A DNA stretch of 36,883 nucleotides from Legionellales bacterium UBA4759 (GTDB taxonomy: Bacteria; Pseudomonadota; Gammaproteobacteria; Legionellales; Legionellaceae), in contig DHHZ01000100.1 in NCBI GenBank assembly GCA_002403515.1, forward strand, positions 1 through 36,883, given 5' to 3'. Below, piece by piece: positions 23,871 to 32,205 of the stretch. Position 1 is the first letter of the stretch. Each line of letters opens with the position of its first letter. The translations under genes were made by a program, and so were the position numbers. The notes below the pieces were generated by a model that saw only the letters and a program-made list of their open reading frames with translations, ran no database searches and was not told where the DNA came from.

Positions 23871-24425
23871 TCAAGATTTTGAAACAAATTTATAAATGCC
23901 AAAATACACATCTGACATTCTATTGGTTTTTTTAGCTTCCCATTTGCTTGAGTCAATATCTAGTGGCTGTGGCGATTCTAAATAAACAAGTCCGTCGCTA
24001 TTGAGTAATTCTTTATCATAAATTATATCAAGACACGCTTGCCAAAAATCTTTTCGAAAAGGTGGGTCAATAAAAATTATATCAAATTTTTGTGTTGTTG
24101 AGTTTAAAAAATCAATACAATCTTTTTTGTATAAGTCATATTCATTGGTTTGAAGAGACATTAAACTCATTTTTAGTGTTTCAAAAGCTTTGGGGTGGGG
24201 TTCAAGAAAGGTAACATGCGAGGCTCCGCGAGATAGCGCCTCTATCCCAATAGCACCAGAACCAGCAAAGGCATCTAAACAAACTGAACCTTTAATTTCA
24301 AATTGTAAAATATTAAATAAGGATTCCCGAATACGATTTGAAGTAGGGCGAAGGTCGTTTATATCACAAACTTTTATTTTTTTACCTTTAAATTTGCCGC
24401 CAATTATACGAATTTCACCTGTCAT
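23871..24425 (-). CDS. rsmD: 16S rRNA (guanine966-N2)-methyltransferase
   Basis: Methylates G966 in 16S rRNA using S-adenosylmethionine. Recognisable are the N-terminal IIGGKFKGKKI, RPTSNRIRESLFNIL, the SAM-binding CLDAFAGSGAIGIEALSRGA and the catalytic DPPF motif (FIDPPFRKDF); about 184 residues is normal. I start at the ATG at 24425 with AGGA some eight bases upstream; the longer reading frame to 24461 adds non-family residues. Its divergent position from ftsY is the standard gammaproteobacterial layout, with rsmD now followed by dotDCB. Confidence 0.93.
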   Translation of the reverse strand: MTGEIRIIGGKFKGKKIKVCDINDLRPTSNRIRESLFNILQFEIKGSVCLDAFAGSGAIGIEALSRGASHVTFLEPHPKAFETLKMSLMSLQTNEYDLYKKDCIDFLNSTTQKFDIIFIDPPFRKDFWQACLDIIYDKELLNSDGLVYLESPQPLDIDSSKWEAKKTNRMSDVYFGIYKFVSKS

Positions 24426-24450
24426 TAGGGTTTTCCTTTGTCTGATGGAA

Positions 24451-24478
24451 TTGAGAATCAATAAAATAATGTTAAAAT
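24451..24478 (+). promoter_or_regulatory. promoter of ftsYEX-rpoH
   Basis: TTGAGA (24451-24456), a 16-base spacer and TAAAAT (24473-24478) lie just before ftsY, leaving a leader of about 15-22 bases. Confidence 0.55.
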
Positions 24479-24500
24479 AGTTTTTTTTACTTTATGGTGT

Positions 24501-25508
24501 TTGAACGTGCGAAATTGGTTTAAGAAAAAACAACCAACTGAATCTGTTCCAGAGGTATATGCTACCTCAGAATCTATCGTTGAGGAACCCGTTGCAGAAT
24601 CTTCTTGGCAACGATTAAAAAATAGTTTGCGAAAAACGCGACAAAATATTTCTTCAGGATTTTTAAAGTTTTTTAAAAAAGATCAGATTTTAGATGATGA
24701 TTACTGGGAAGAGCTTGAGGCCATATTACTGACTTCAGATTTTGGTTTAAAAACCACTCAAAAAATTATTGATTACCTGAAGAGTTTAGCAAAACAGCGT
24801 GCTGAGATGGATGGTGAAGCCATTAAAGCCCATTTGAGCGATTATTTGGTGAGTTTATTAGAACCAATATCAGTGCCATTTCATATTAAGCCTAACTTAA
24901 AACCGCATGTTATTTTGATGGTAGGGATTAATGGTGTGGGTAAAACCACAACCCTTGCAAAATTGGGTGCGGCTTTTAATAAAGAGCATCGAGTTTTAAT
25001 GGCAGCAGGTGATACGTTTAGAGCAGCAGCCATTGAGCAGTTGCAAAAATGGGGTGTTCGGGAAGATATTCCAGTGATTGCTCAAAGTTCTGGCTCAGAT
25101 AGTGCAGCTGTTATTTTTGATGCTTTACAAGCAGCCCAAGCTCGTGGTATTGATGTTTTATTAGCAGATACTGCAGGAAGATTACATACGCAGTCCCATC
25201 TGTTACAAGAATTACAAAAAATTACTCGAGTACTTAAAAAACTAGATGCCCAGGCTCCCCATGATATCTTTATGGTGCTGGATGCTAGCATTGGTCAAAA
25301 TGCTTTGTCTCAAGTCAAACAATTTCATGAGGCTTTGGGTTTAACTGGTTTGGTTGTGACGAAATTAGATGGTACAGCCAAGGGCGGAATTTTGTTTGCA
25401 ATTGCATCTGAATTTAAAATCCCTTGTTATTATATTGGTATTGGTGAAGGCGTCGAGGATTTACGACCTTTTGAACCTAACTCTTTTGTGCAGGCTATAC
25501 TCACATGA
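24501..25508 (+). CDS. ftsY: signal recognition particle receptor FtsY
   Basis: The membrane-associated GTPase that receives SRP-ribosome complexes and delivers inner-membrane proteins to SecYEG. A short acidic, lysine-flanked A domain (residues 1-50) leads into the helical N domain and the G domain with GINGVGKTTTLAKLG, DTFRAAA, DTAGRL and TKLDGTAKGG, ending with GVGEGVEDLRPF-like residues (GIGEGVEDLRPF). The 335-residue length is on the small side because the acidic domain is short. The start is uncertain: TTG at 24501 or GTG at 24507, neither with a strong ribosome site. It overlaps ftsE by four bases. Confidence 0.95.
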   Translation: MNVRNWFKKKQPTESVPEVYATSESIVEEPVAESSWQRLKNSLRKTRQNISSGFLKFFKKDQILDDDYWEELEAILLTSDFGLKTTQKIIDYLKSLAKQRAEMDGEAIKAHLSDYLVSLLEPISVPFHIKPNLKPHVILMVGINGVGKTTTLAKLGAAFNKEHRVLMAAGDTFRAAAIEQLQKWGVREDIPVIAQSSGSDSAAVIFDALQAAQARGIDVLLADTAGRLHTQSHLLQELQKITRVLKKLDAQAPHDIFMVLDASIGQNALSQVKQFHEALGLTGLVVTKLDGTAKGGILFAIASEFKIPCYYIGIGEGVEDLRPFEPNSFVQAILT

Positions 25509-26155
25509 TCATATTTAATCAAGTGTCGAAGCGATATTCAGGGGGTTATGAGGCATTAAGCCAGATTAACTTTAGAATGGAATCTAAAGAAATGGTTTTT
25601 TTGACTGGCCATTCTGGGGCAGGAAAAAGTACATTGTTGAAGTTATTGGCGATGTTAGAAAGTCCATCAGCGGGTGAAATTATCGTCAATGGACAACCCT
25701 TAAACATGCTTAAGAAAAATCAAGTGGCACATTATCGCTCTCAGCTTGGTATTACTTTCCAGTCACCGCATTTGTTAAACCATCGAAGTGTATTTGACAA
25801 TGTGGCTTTGCCTTTAATTATTAAAGGAGAGCAAGATTCTTTTATTGCCAAGCGTGTTCATGCAGCTTTAGATATGGTTGGGTTGCTTAATAAACAAAAA
25901 ATGCAGCCAGTTCATTTGTCTTGTGGTGAACAACAACGTGTGGGTATTGCAAGAGCGGTGGTACATAAACCATCGTTATTATTAGCCGATGAACCCACAG
26001 GAAATCTGGATCCGGAGTTATCAACAGAAGTCATGTCAGTTTTCTCACAATTGAATCAAGTTGGTGTTTCAATCATGATAGCCACTCATGATTTACCTTT
26101 AATTGCCAGCATGAAACATCGTATGATTCGCTTAAAAGAGGGAAGAATATGTTAA
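25505..26155 (+). CDS. ftsE: cell-division ABC ATPase FtsE
   Basis: The ATP-binding subunit of FtsEX, which links the divisome to peptidoglycan hydrolase activation. Walker A GHSGAGKSTLLK, Q-loop TFQSPHLL, the ABC signature LSCGEQQRVGIARA and Walker B LLLADEPTGNLD are present, followed by the switch histidine (ATHD). The signature is normally LSGGEQQRV; the first glycine is a cysteine here (residues about 139-145), which is unusual though tolerated in some ABC proteins. The 216-residue length is normal. Overlaps ftsY by four and ftsX by seven bases. Confidence 0.95.
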   Translation: MIIFNQVSKRYSGGYEALSQINFRMESKEMVFLTGHSGAGKSTLLKLLAMLESPSAGEIIVNGQPLNMLKKNQVAHYRSQLGITFQSPHLLNHRSVFDNVALPLIIKGEQDSFIAKRVHAALDMVGLLNKQKMQPVHLSCGEQQRVGIARAVVHKPSLLLADEPTGNLDPELSTEVMSVFSQLNQVGVSIMIATHDLPLIASMKHRMIRLKEGRIC

Positions 26156-27069
26156 TCAAAAAATGGATTTCTCTACAAAAGCAAGCCTTTAAAAATTGTT
26201 TTAAAAATTTGATATCACAACCTATCCTGACCTTGATTACCAGCATGATGATAGGTTTTATTTTAACATTCCCAACTTTTTTATGGGTATTATCTTTGCA
26301 AACACAATCTGTGATTACAGATTGGGAAAAACATGCATATTTTAGTTTTTATATTCCTTCCTCTTTTTCCAAAACCACCCGCGATGATATTTTAATGCGT
26401 CTTCGTTCAACCGAAAATATCACCGCAATTAAAGTTATCCCACCAGATGTTTCTTTAAAAAAATTATTGGCTAAAAATGAGGCCAATCTTTTGCTGAAAG
26501 ATGGAATGAAAAATCCGCTGCCTTATGTGATAGAGATTTATCCCGGTTTTGAAGTAGTCAAACGTGGTGAGCTCATGAATTTATATGCTTCTTTAGCAGC
26601 AATACCAAATTTAGAGTCTTCTAAAAATGATTTAGGTTGGTTTGAACGATTGTCTGCTTTTGAGCGTTTTTTAAGTCATTTTTCATTGCTGTTATTGGGA
26701 ATTTTATTGTTGGGTGTTACTTTTTTAGTTTCCAATACTTTGAGAATGGTGATTCACGCTCGATATGATGAAATTCAGATTTTGAAATTAATCGGTGCAT
26801 CTCAGGGTTTTATTTTAAGTCCTTTTTTATATGCTGGAGCCATTTATGGGTTCTTAGGAGCAGCGGTTGCTATCATTTCTGTTGACGTCATTATTGCTTT
26901 AATGCAAGATTATTTCCGACCTTTAGCAGTTTTGTACAATTATGTGGGTCAAATTCCTTTGATGAGCTTTTTGCAAGTTTTGGGGGTTATTGGAACCGCA
27001 GTCACTCTTGGTTGGGGAGCTGCATGGGTTTTTGTGAGATATTACTTGAATGCTATTGAGCCAGTTTAA
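26149..27069 (+). CDS. ftsX: cell-division permease-like protein FtsX
   Basis: The membrane subunit of FtsEX. Four transmembrane helices are visible: one near the N-terminus (about residues 27-50), and three in the C-terminal third (about 175-195, 222-245 and 270-295). A large extracytoplasmic domain lies between the first and second; in the family it contacts the amidase activator. The YDEIQILKLIGAS segment is the usual FtsX cytoplasmic loop motif. Its context after ftsE confirms the name. Confidence 0.94.
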   Translation: MLIKKWISLQKQAFKNCFKNLISQPILTLITSMMIGFILTFPTFLWVLSLQTQSVITDWEKHAYFSFYIPSSFSKTTRDDILMRLRSTENITAIKVIPPDVSLKKLLAKNEANLLLKDGMKNPLPYVIEIYPGFEVVKRGELMNLYASLAAIPNLESSKNDLGWFERLSAFERFLSHFSLLLLGILLLGVTFLVSNTLRMVIHARYDEIQILKLIGASQGFILSPFLYAGAIYGFLGAAVAIISVDVIIALMQDYFRPLAVLYNYVGQIPLMSFLQVLGVIGTAVTLGWGAAWVFVRYYLNAIEPV

Positions 27070-27094
27070 AAAATATGGTAGATTACTGTATAAA
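27066..27094 (+). promoter_or_regulatory. possible rpoH promoter
   Basis: TATAAA (27089-27094) lies about 33 bases before the rpoH ATG with a weak TTTAAA (27066-27071) 17 bases ahead of it. It starts inside the ftsX stop region, so read-through from ftsYEX is also likely. Confidence 0.3.
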
Positions 27095-27126
27095 GTTTAT
27101 CCAATTAATCTTTTAAAGAGAAGTAT

Positions 27127-27966
27127 ATGTCATCTGTTTCATTGCCTGTATTATCGATAAGTAGTTTAGATGGATATGTTCAATATGTGAATCAAATTCC
27201 CATGTTGTCTGCTGAAGAAGAAGCAAAGCTTGCGCATGATTTTCGTGAAAACCAGAATTTAGACGCAGCACGTTCATTGGTTCTTGCGCATTTGCGTTAT
27301 GTGGTTAAAGTTGCTCGCGGATATCTGGGGTATGGTTTACCTTTGCATGATTTAATTCAAGAAGGTAATATCGGCTTGATGAAGGCAGTTAAGCGTTTTG
27401 ACCCAACACTTGGCGTTCGTTTAGTGTCTTTTGCTGTACATTGGATAAAATCAGAAATTCATGAATTTGTTATACAAAATTGGCGAATTGTTAAAATTGC
27501 CACAACCAAAGCGCAACGTAAATTATTTTTTAATTTACGCCAAATGAAAAAGCGCCTCGGTTGGATGCAATCCAGTGAGATTGATGAAATTGCTCAAGAT
27601 TTAGGTGTGACTCGTGAAGATGTTTTGCAAATGGAACAACGCTTAAATTCAGTAGACGCTTCGATTCATGCCGATGAAAATGACGAAGAGCAATTCAATT
27701 TTGTTGCCAGACAATTACACGCTCCTGATTCCGATCCTTCTCTCATCGTTCAAGCGGAAATGGAAGCGTCTCATCAGCACCAACAATTACGAACTGCATT
27801 AGCTTGCTTAGATGAGCGAAGCCAAGATATTTTACAAAATCGTTGGTTAAATGAAGACAATGCCATGACCTTGCAAGAGCTTGCTGACAAATACGGCGTT
27901 AGCGCGGAAAGAATTCGCCAGCTTGAAAAAAATGCATTGGAAAAATTAAAAAAATTAATGCATTAA
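27127..27966 (+). CDS. rpoH: heat-shock sigma factor RpoH (sigma 32)
   Basis: Directs RNA polymerase to heat-shock promoters. Region 1.2 (YVNQIPMLSAEEEAKLA), region 2 (DLIQEGNIGLMKAVKRFDP) and region 4 (LQELADKYGVSAERIRQLEKNALEKLKK) are complete. The sigma32-specific RpoH box QRKLFFNLR is present at about residues 132-140, which separates it from RpoD and RpoS. Length 279 is normal. AAGAGAAG precedes the ATG. It follows ftsYEX, the usual gammaproteobacterial order, and is convergent with add only nine bases away. Confidence 0.96.
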   Translation: MSSVSLPVLSISSLDGYVQYVNQIPMLSAEEEAKLAHDFRENQNLDAARSLVLAHLRYVVKVARGYLGYGLPLHDLIQEGNIGLMKAVKRFDPTLGVRLVSFAVHWIKSEIHEFVIQNWRIVKIATTKAQRKLFFNLRQMKKRLGWMQSSEIDEIAQDLGVTREDVLQMEQRLNSVDASIHADENDEEQFNFVARQLHAPDSDPSLIVQAEMEASHQHQQLRTALACLDERSQDILQNRWLNEDNAMTLQELADKYGVSAERIRQLEKNALEKLKKLMH

Positions 27967-27975
27967 GCCAAGGCT

Positions 27976-28950
27976 TTAAATGCATTGTTTTAACAATTCT
28001 TGCTTTGTTTCTTCATCGATAAAAGCTGCGTTAATGGCCGCTCGCGTTAATTTTTTCATTTGCTCGTCACTGTAATTAAACGTTTTTTGTACGATATCGT
28101 ATTCTTTATCGATGGTGGTGGCCATAAAAGGTGGATCATCGGAGCTGATGCTAACCAAGACACCTTTTTCAATGAATTTGGGTAAGGGATGGGTTGCAAT
28201 ATTTGGATAAATGCCCAAGACCACATTGCTTGACGGACAAATTTCTAAAGGTATTTGTAAGTCTTTCAATAATGCTATGGTGTTGGCGCTTTCAATCGCG
28301 CGAACGCCATGTCCGATTCTGTCAATTTTACAAGTCTTAATAGCCGTTTCCATGCTTTTGGCATCATCCCACTCTCCTGCATGAATGGTGGTTTTTAAAC
28401 CAGCATCGCGTGCAATGGCATAAGTTTTTTCAAATAACTGTGGCGGAAAGTGAATTTCATCACCGCCTAATCCAAAACCAGTCACAAATTCATAGGGTTG
28501 AGAAAGGGCTACTTTAGCAACTTTTTCACAGGCTTCTACACCAAAATGCCGGACCGCTGTAGTGATGATTCGTCCTACAATACCAAAATCTTGGTAAGCT
28601 TTTTGAATCGCCTCTCCTATGGCAAGCAAATGCTCATGAGAGGGGATTTGACTTACTTTTTCTGCATGATCTGGTGAATACATCATTTCGTTATAAATGG
28701 TACCTTTCAAAGCACTTTGTTTCAGGTAATCATAAGTGATATCAAAATAATCTCGGGGATGTCGAATAAGTGCTGCAAGTTCATCATAAACGCTTAAAAA
28801 ATGCAGAAAATTATCCGATAAATAATATTGACCCGTTGGGTCTATGATATGCTCTGGAAAAGGAATTTGATTACGCAAAGCAAGATTTCTTGCAATTTCA
28901 GGACGAATAGTTCCTTCTAAATGTACATGTAATTCAGCTTTTGGGATCAT
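27976..28950 (-). CDS. add: adenosine deaminase
   Basis: Deaminates adenosine (and probably deoxyadenosine) to inosine in purine salvage. Zinc-site and catalytic motifs of the amidohydrolase fold are present: AELHVHLEGT, the HAGEW histidine, RIGHGV, and SSDDPP near the C-terminus with the zinc aspartate. About 324 residues from the ATG at 28950 (AAGAGA upstream), which I prefer over the in-frame start at 29001 because the extra 17 residues look unlike the family N-terminus. Some relatives act as adenine deaminases (Ade), so the exact substrate is inference. Confidence 0.85.
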   Translation of the reverse strand: MIPKAELHVHLEGTIRPEIARNLALRNQIPFPEHIIDPTGQYYLSDNFLHFLSVYDELAALIRHPRDYFDITYDYLKQSALKGTIYNEMMYSPDHAEKVSQIPSHEHLLAIGEAIQKAYQDFGIVGRIITTAVRHFGVEACEKVAKVALSQPYEFVTGFGLGGDEIHFPPQLFEKTYAIARDAGLKTTIHAGEWDDAKSMETAIKTCKIDRIGHGVRAIESANTIALLKDLQIPLEICPSSNVVLGIYPNIATHPLPKFIEKGVLVSISSDDPPFMATTIDKEYDIVQKTFNYSDEQMKKLTRAAINAAFIDEETKQELLKQCI

Positions 28951-29027
28951 GGCTATCTCTTTTAAATGATAATAGCTTATCTTAAGCAAATTTTTCAGCA
29001 AAATACTAGATGGGATTGGGGTATATT

Positions 29028-29932
29028 TTAATCTAATACATGTATCTCTTCAGAAAGCCAATCTTCGAGAAATATTGTTGGTACCCAGTCAAAGTGTTCT
29101 TTTATTTTTTTTTATTAGCCAATGAGTTTCTAGTCTCTGCTTGTAGGGGTGGAATATGGCGCATATTTGAAGAAATCATATTGGCCAATTGGTTCATTGA
29201 GTAATTTTTCCCGCTACCGACATTGTATACCTCTCCAAATGCATTGGCTTGAACATCTTTAAGAGCAACTAAGATATTGGCATTAATAATATCTGCAACA
29301 TGGATAAAATCTCTGCGTTGTTCACCATCTCCAACAATGGTTAAGGGGATGCCATTTCGCATTTGATTTAAGAATATTCTTATCACTGAAGCATCTTGCC
29401 CATGGATGGATTGCCTTAGCCCATAAACATTAAAGTAGCGTAGTGAAATGGTTTTAAGATCAAATAAATCACAGTACATCTTACAAAGTTTTTCACCATT
29501 GATTTTTGATACCGAATAAGGGTTTAAACAATCGTCTTTTTGAGTCTCAATATTGGGAATAGGATTATGTCCATAGGCGGCTGAGGTTGAGGAATAAATA
29601 AAACGTTTTACTTTCGCTTCTCTTGATGATTGTAAAACCACACTGGTTCCGACTGAATTGACACTAACAGTATCGATGGGATTTAGAATGGCTGGCTGAA
29701 TTCTTGAAATTGCCGCCAGATGAAATACATAATCAACGCCTTCAAATAGAGGACGAATGCGCTCATAATCGCGAATATCATATTGATAATTTGCTGCCAA
29801 ATCGTTCCAATGAAACGATTTATTTTCACCGAATTCATTGTCAATGACTATGACTTCATGTCCAAGAGTTAGGAGTTTATCGACCAAATGTTAACCAATG
29901 AAACCAGCACCACCTGTGACTAAAATTTTCAT
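29028..29932 (-). pseudogene. NAD-dependent sugar-nucleotide epimerase/dehydratase, disrupted twice
   Basis: A member of the extended SDR family (UDP-glucose 4-epimerase-like) with two lesions. The ATG at 29932 has a strong AGGAG (29939-29943) and opens with the Rossmann motif GGAGFIG, but codon 14 (29891-29893) is TAA where SDR proteins have serine (GFIGS). The reading frame then runs open with YSSTSAAYG, the YSVSK catalytic motif, ISLRYFNVYG, the DFIHVADI segment and GEVYNVGSG. Near the C-terminus a run of nine A residues (29105-29113 in minus sense) is followed by a premature TAA; adding one A restores a family-like tail ending at 29028. Two independent lesions make sequencing error unlikely. 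Its function was probably in surface polysaccharide synthesis. Confidence 0.88.
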
Positions 29933-30032
29933 GGTTTTCTCCTGCGTTATTTTAAGCATAGCCAAGCATGGATCATTTTTCAAAAAATGAAATTTCTTAG
30001 GGTTTGAATTAATTTACAAACGATGAACTTGT

Positions 30033-30060
30033 AAAAAAAAGTCCTTCATTAAGAAGGACT
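30033..30060 (-). terminator. rho-independent terminator of the proline-rich small protein gene
   Basis: In minus orientation, AGTCCTTC and GAAGGACT form an eight-pair stem (arms 30053-30060 and 30040-30047, loop 30048-30052) followed by a run of Ts (complement of the A-run at 30033-30040). It lies about 40 bases after the stop of the 70-aa gene. Confidence 0.85.
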
Positions 30061-30100
30061 GGAATAAGAGATTTTTTGATACTTTCCTAAGATAAATTTA

Positions 30101-30313
30101 TTAAGCTTTTGGGATAGGTTTTGGGATAGGTTTTGGTTTTGGCAGAGGTTTTGGTGGAGGAGGAGGTGGATTATGCTTAGGCTTAACCACTACCACTGCT
30201 GCTAAAGTTTGTGCTGATGATAGATTCCCTGAGAATTCTGAAGCGTCAGAATATGCAAGACTTCCACAAAGTAGCATAGCGCTTCCTACAGCCAAAGAAA
30301 TTATTTTTTTCAT
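30101..30313 (-). CDS. small secreted proline-rich protein, 70 aa, unknown
   Basis: I do not recognise this protein. It has a clear signal peptide (MKKIISLAVGSAMLLCGSLAYS, cleavage near YSDA), a short spacer and a C-terminal half made almost entirely of proline and lysine with PKP and PPP repeats (about residues 44-70). The mature peptide would be about 48 residues, strongly basic and extended in polyproline conformation. It is a full transcription unit: a near-consensus promoter at 30345-30373, AGGA seven bases before the ATG and its own terminator. The proline/lysine tail could span the periplasm or bind peptidoglycan or a partner surface, but this is only a guess. Confidence 0.75.
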   Translation of the reverse strand: MKKIISLAVGSAMLLCGSLAYSDASEFSGNLSSAQTLAAVVVVKPKHNPPPPPPKPLPKPKPIPKPIPKA

Positions 30314-30344
30314 GATATAATCCTGATGTTATTATCACAATTTC

Positions 30345-30373
30345 AGTATAGGCATAGATTAAATTTAAGTCAA
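30345..30373 (-). promoter_or_regulatory. promoter of the proline-rich small protein gene
   Basis: In minus orientation, TTGACT (30368-30373), exactly 17 bases, and TATACT (30345-30350); this is one of the best sigma70 matches in the window and lies about 30 bases before the ATG at 30313. Confidence 0.75.
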
Positions 30374-30446
30374 AGTGATGGAAAATAAATCTTTCATAGT
30401 GTTTCAAGGCATATATAATTTTAAAAAAATTGAACAATAAACTTTG

Positions 30447-30475
30447 TTTACAATTTTCACAGAGATGCTTATAAT
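30447..30475 (+). promoter_or_regulatory. promoter upstream of the small 62-aa protein
   Basis: TTTACA (30447-30452), 17 bases, and a perfect TATAAT (30470-30475), followed by a leader of roughly 90 bases before the ATG at 30570. Another TATAAT at 30536-30541 lies closer to the gene but has no partner -35. Confidence 0.6.
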
Positions 30476-30569
30476 GACTTTGGCCTTGTATAAAGTTTTT
30501 TTTTGAACTAAATACTGGGTTAAAACGTATTTTATTATAATTTTATACAATTCAATGAAAGGTTTTTCA

Positions 30570-30758
30570 ATGAATATTACATTAGATATCGATAAATTTT
30601 TTGTGAGTCCCTTTGATAAGATGATGAGAGAATTTGATGCGACTCATCCTGTATCTATTTCTCAAATGAAAGAAATTGAAAAGCATGAAAAAATTGCAAA
30701 GCTTCGTGATCATGAAATCACTAACAATCCCGATGATGAAATCTGGTCTGGTTTCTAA
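30570..30758 (+). CDS. small acidic/lysine-rich protein, 62 aa, unknown
   Basis: I do not recognise this protein. It is 62 residues from the ATG at 30570 (AAAGG about eight bases upstream; an in-frame ATG at 30555 lies on the ribosome site), soluble and highly charged, with a helical-looking middle (QMKEIEKHEKIAKLRDHEI) and an aromatic end (DDEIWSGF). No signal or membrane segment. A strong promoter lies upstream. It is followed after two bases by the thioesterase gene, so the two share a transcript. Confidence 0.65.
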   Translation: MNITLDIDKFFVSPFDKMMREFDATHPVSISQMKEIEKHEKIAKLRDHEITNNPDDEIWSGF

Positions 30759-30760
30759 GC

Positions 30761-31183
30761 ATGAGCATTTGGTTTAAGCCAATCACTATTGAAGATTTAC
30801 GCAAACGTAATGAAAATACATGTGCCAGTTATTTTGGTATTGAAATTACGGAAATCACTGCTGATTCTATGACAGCTATCATGCCTGTCACTCAAAAAAT
30901 AAAGCAACCGATTGGTATTGTTCACGGTGGAATGAATGTCGTTTTGGCTGAGACTTTAGCCAGTAATGCCGCCAATTGTGTTGTCGACATTGAAAATTTT
31001 TACTGTGTTGGTTTAGAAATCAATATCAATCACATTCGTTCAGTGCGCGAAGGCACCATCACCGCTGTGACCCGTCCTTTTCATTTGGGCAAGTCTACGC
31101 ATGTATGGCATATTGAATTATTTGATGATCAACAGCGAACCACGGCCATTTCAAGAATGACCGCATCGGTTTTAAAACGTTAA
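30761..31183 (+). CDS. hotdog-fold thioesterase (PaaI/YbdB-like)
   Basis: A small acyl-CoA thioesterase. The family core (GIVHGGMNVVLAETLASNAA) holds the HGG motif and the catalytic glutamate of the YdiI/EntH/PaaI type, followed by the conserved NINHIRSVREGTITA and the C-terminal strands ending ISRMTASVLKR. The length of 140 residues is usual. The natural substrate cannot be told from the sequence. The start ATG lies two bases after the stop of the small upstream gene; the end overlaps the convergent hemH stop by four bases. Confidence 0.85.
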   Translation: MSIWFKPITIEDLRKRNENTCASYFGIEITEITADSMTAIMPVTQKIKQPIGIVHGGMNVVLAETLASNAANCVVDIENFYCVGLEININHIRSVREGTITAVTRPFHLGKSTHVWHIELFDDQQRTTAISRMTASVLKR

Positions 31184-32175
31184 CGTTCTAACACTATCTT
31201 TTTGACTGCTTCGACCCAAATATCAGAACTATTCAAACAAGGGATGTATTCAAAAGACTCCCCGCCTAGTTTATACCACTCTTCTTGAATACCAATCGAA
31301 ATTTCCTCCAGTGTTTCTAAGCAATCTGCAACAAATGAAGGACATGCGATTTGTAGTTTTTTAATGCCTTTTTGGGCTAAGAAATGCAGTGTTTCATCAG
31401 TATAGGGTTTAATCCAAGGCGTTTTTCCTAAACGAGATTGAAAACTAACGGTGTAATGTTCATGGTTAATTTTAAGCGCTTTGGTGAGTTCATACGCACC
31501 AATAAAACATTGTTGGCGATAGCATCCTTGAACTTTAATAATGTCAAAACTACAGCTACCTTCACAAATTGGTTTGCAGCCTATGGCTTCTAATTGATGC
31601 TCGGGCAGGCCATGATAACTTAAGATTAAATGGTGATCTTTTTTATATTGGGCTCCAATGGTTTTAACCAATGCATCAAGATAGTCAGGATGATTGAAAA
31701 AATCTCGAATAATGTGCATCTCAGGTAAAACTTGTTTTGTGCTGAGTACCTCAAATATTTTTTCAATGCTAGAGCCTGTGGTGGCAGAGGCATATTGCGG
31801 ATAAAGCGGTAACACGATGATTTTTTCTAGATGTTTGAGTTCTAATAAGGCTTTCTCAATAGAGGGTTGTCCATACCTCATTCCAAAGGCTATTTGGCAA
31901 TGACTGGGTAACTGTTCTTGTAATTTGGTGGCAAGTTGTTGGGTATGTAACATCAACGGTGAGCCTTCTTCAGTCCAAATGGCTTGATAGTTTTTGGCAG
32001 TATTTCGACTGCGAAAAGGTACAATTAACCCTTTCACCAAAATTGAACGAATCAGATAGGGTAGGGTAATGACACGCTTATCCATTAAAAATTCTTTTAA
32101 ATATTTTTTAACAGATGAACCTTGTGGAGACTCAGGGGTGCCTAAATTGACTAATAAGATGCCGGTAGATTTCAT
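31180..32175 (-). CDS. hemH: ferrochelatase
   Basis: Inserts ferrous iron into protoporphyrin IX, the last step of heme synthesis, at the inner face of the cytoplasmic membrane. Motifs are complete: LLVNLGTPESPQ, LPLYPQYASATTGSS, SYHGLPEHQ with the catalytic histidine, SRLGKTPWIKPYTDE and PSFVADCLETLEEI with the conserved acidic residues. It is 331 residues long. Four cysteines in the mid-region (CKPICEGSC, GCYRQQC) recall the [2Fe-2S]-binding cysteines found in some bacterial ferrochelatases but their role here is not established. Confidence 0.94.
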   Translation of the reverse strand: MKSTGILLVNLGTPESPQGSSVKKYLKEFLMDKRVITLPYLIRSILVKGLIVPFRSRNTAKNYQAIWTEEGSPLMLHTQQLATKLQEQLPSHCQIAFGMRYGQPSIEKALLELKHLEKIIVLPLYPQYASATTGSSIEKIFEVLSTKQVLPEMHIIRDFFNHPDYLDALVKTIGAQYKKDHHLILSYHGLPEHQLEAIGCKPICEGSCSFDIIKVQGCYRQQCFIGAYELTKALKINHEHYTVSFQSRLGKTPWIKPYTDETLHFLAQKGIKKLQIACPSFVADCLETLEEISIGIQEEWYKLGGESFEYIPCLNSSDIWVEAVKKIVLER

Positions 32176-32205
32176 GGATATAAAAAAATAGATAAAAGAG
32201 AGATA

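Noticed and set aside
24501..24509. Deciding the exact ftsY start
   Set aside because: TTG at 24501 and GTG at 24507 both lack a good ribosome site; I kept the longer form without claiming it is right.
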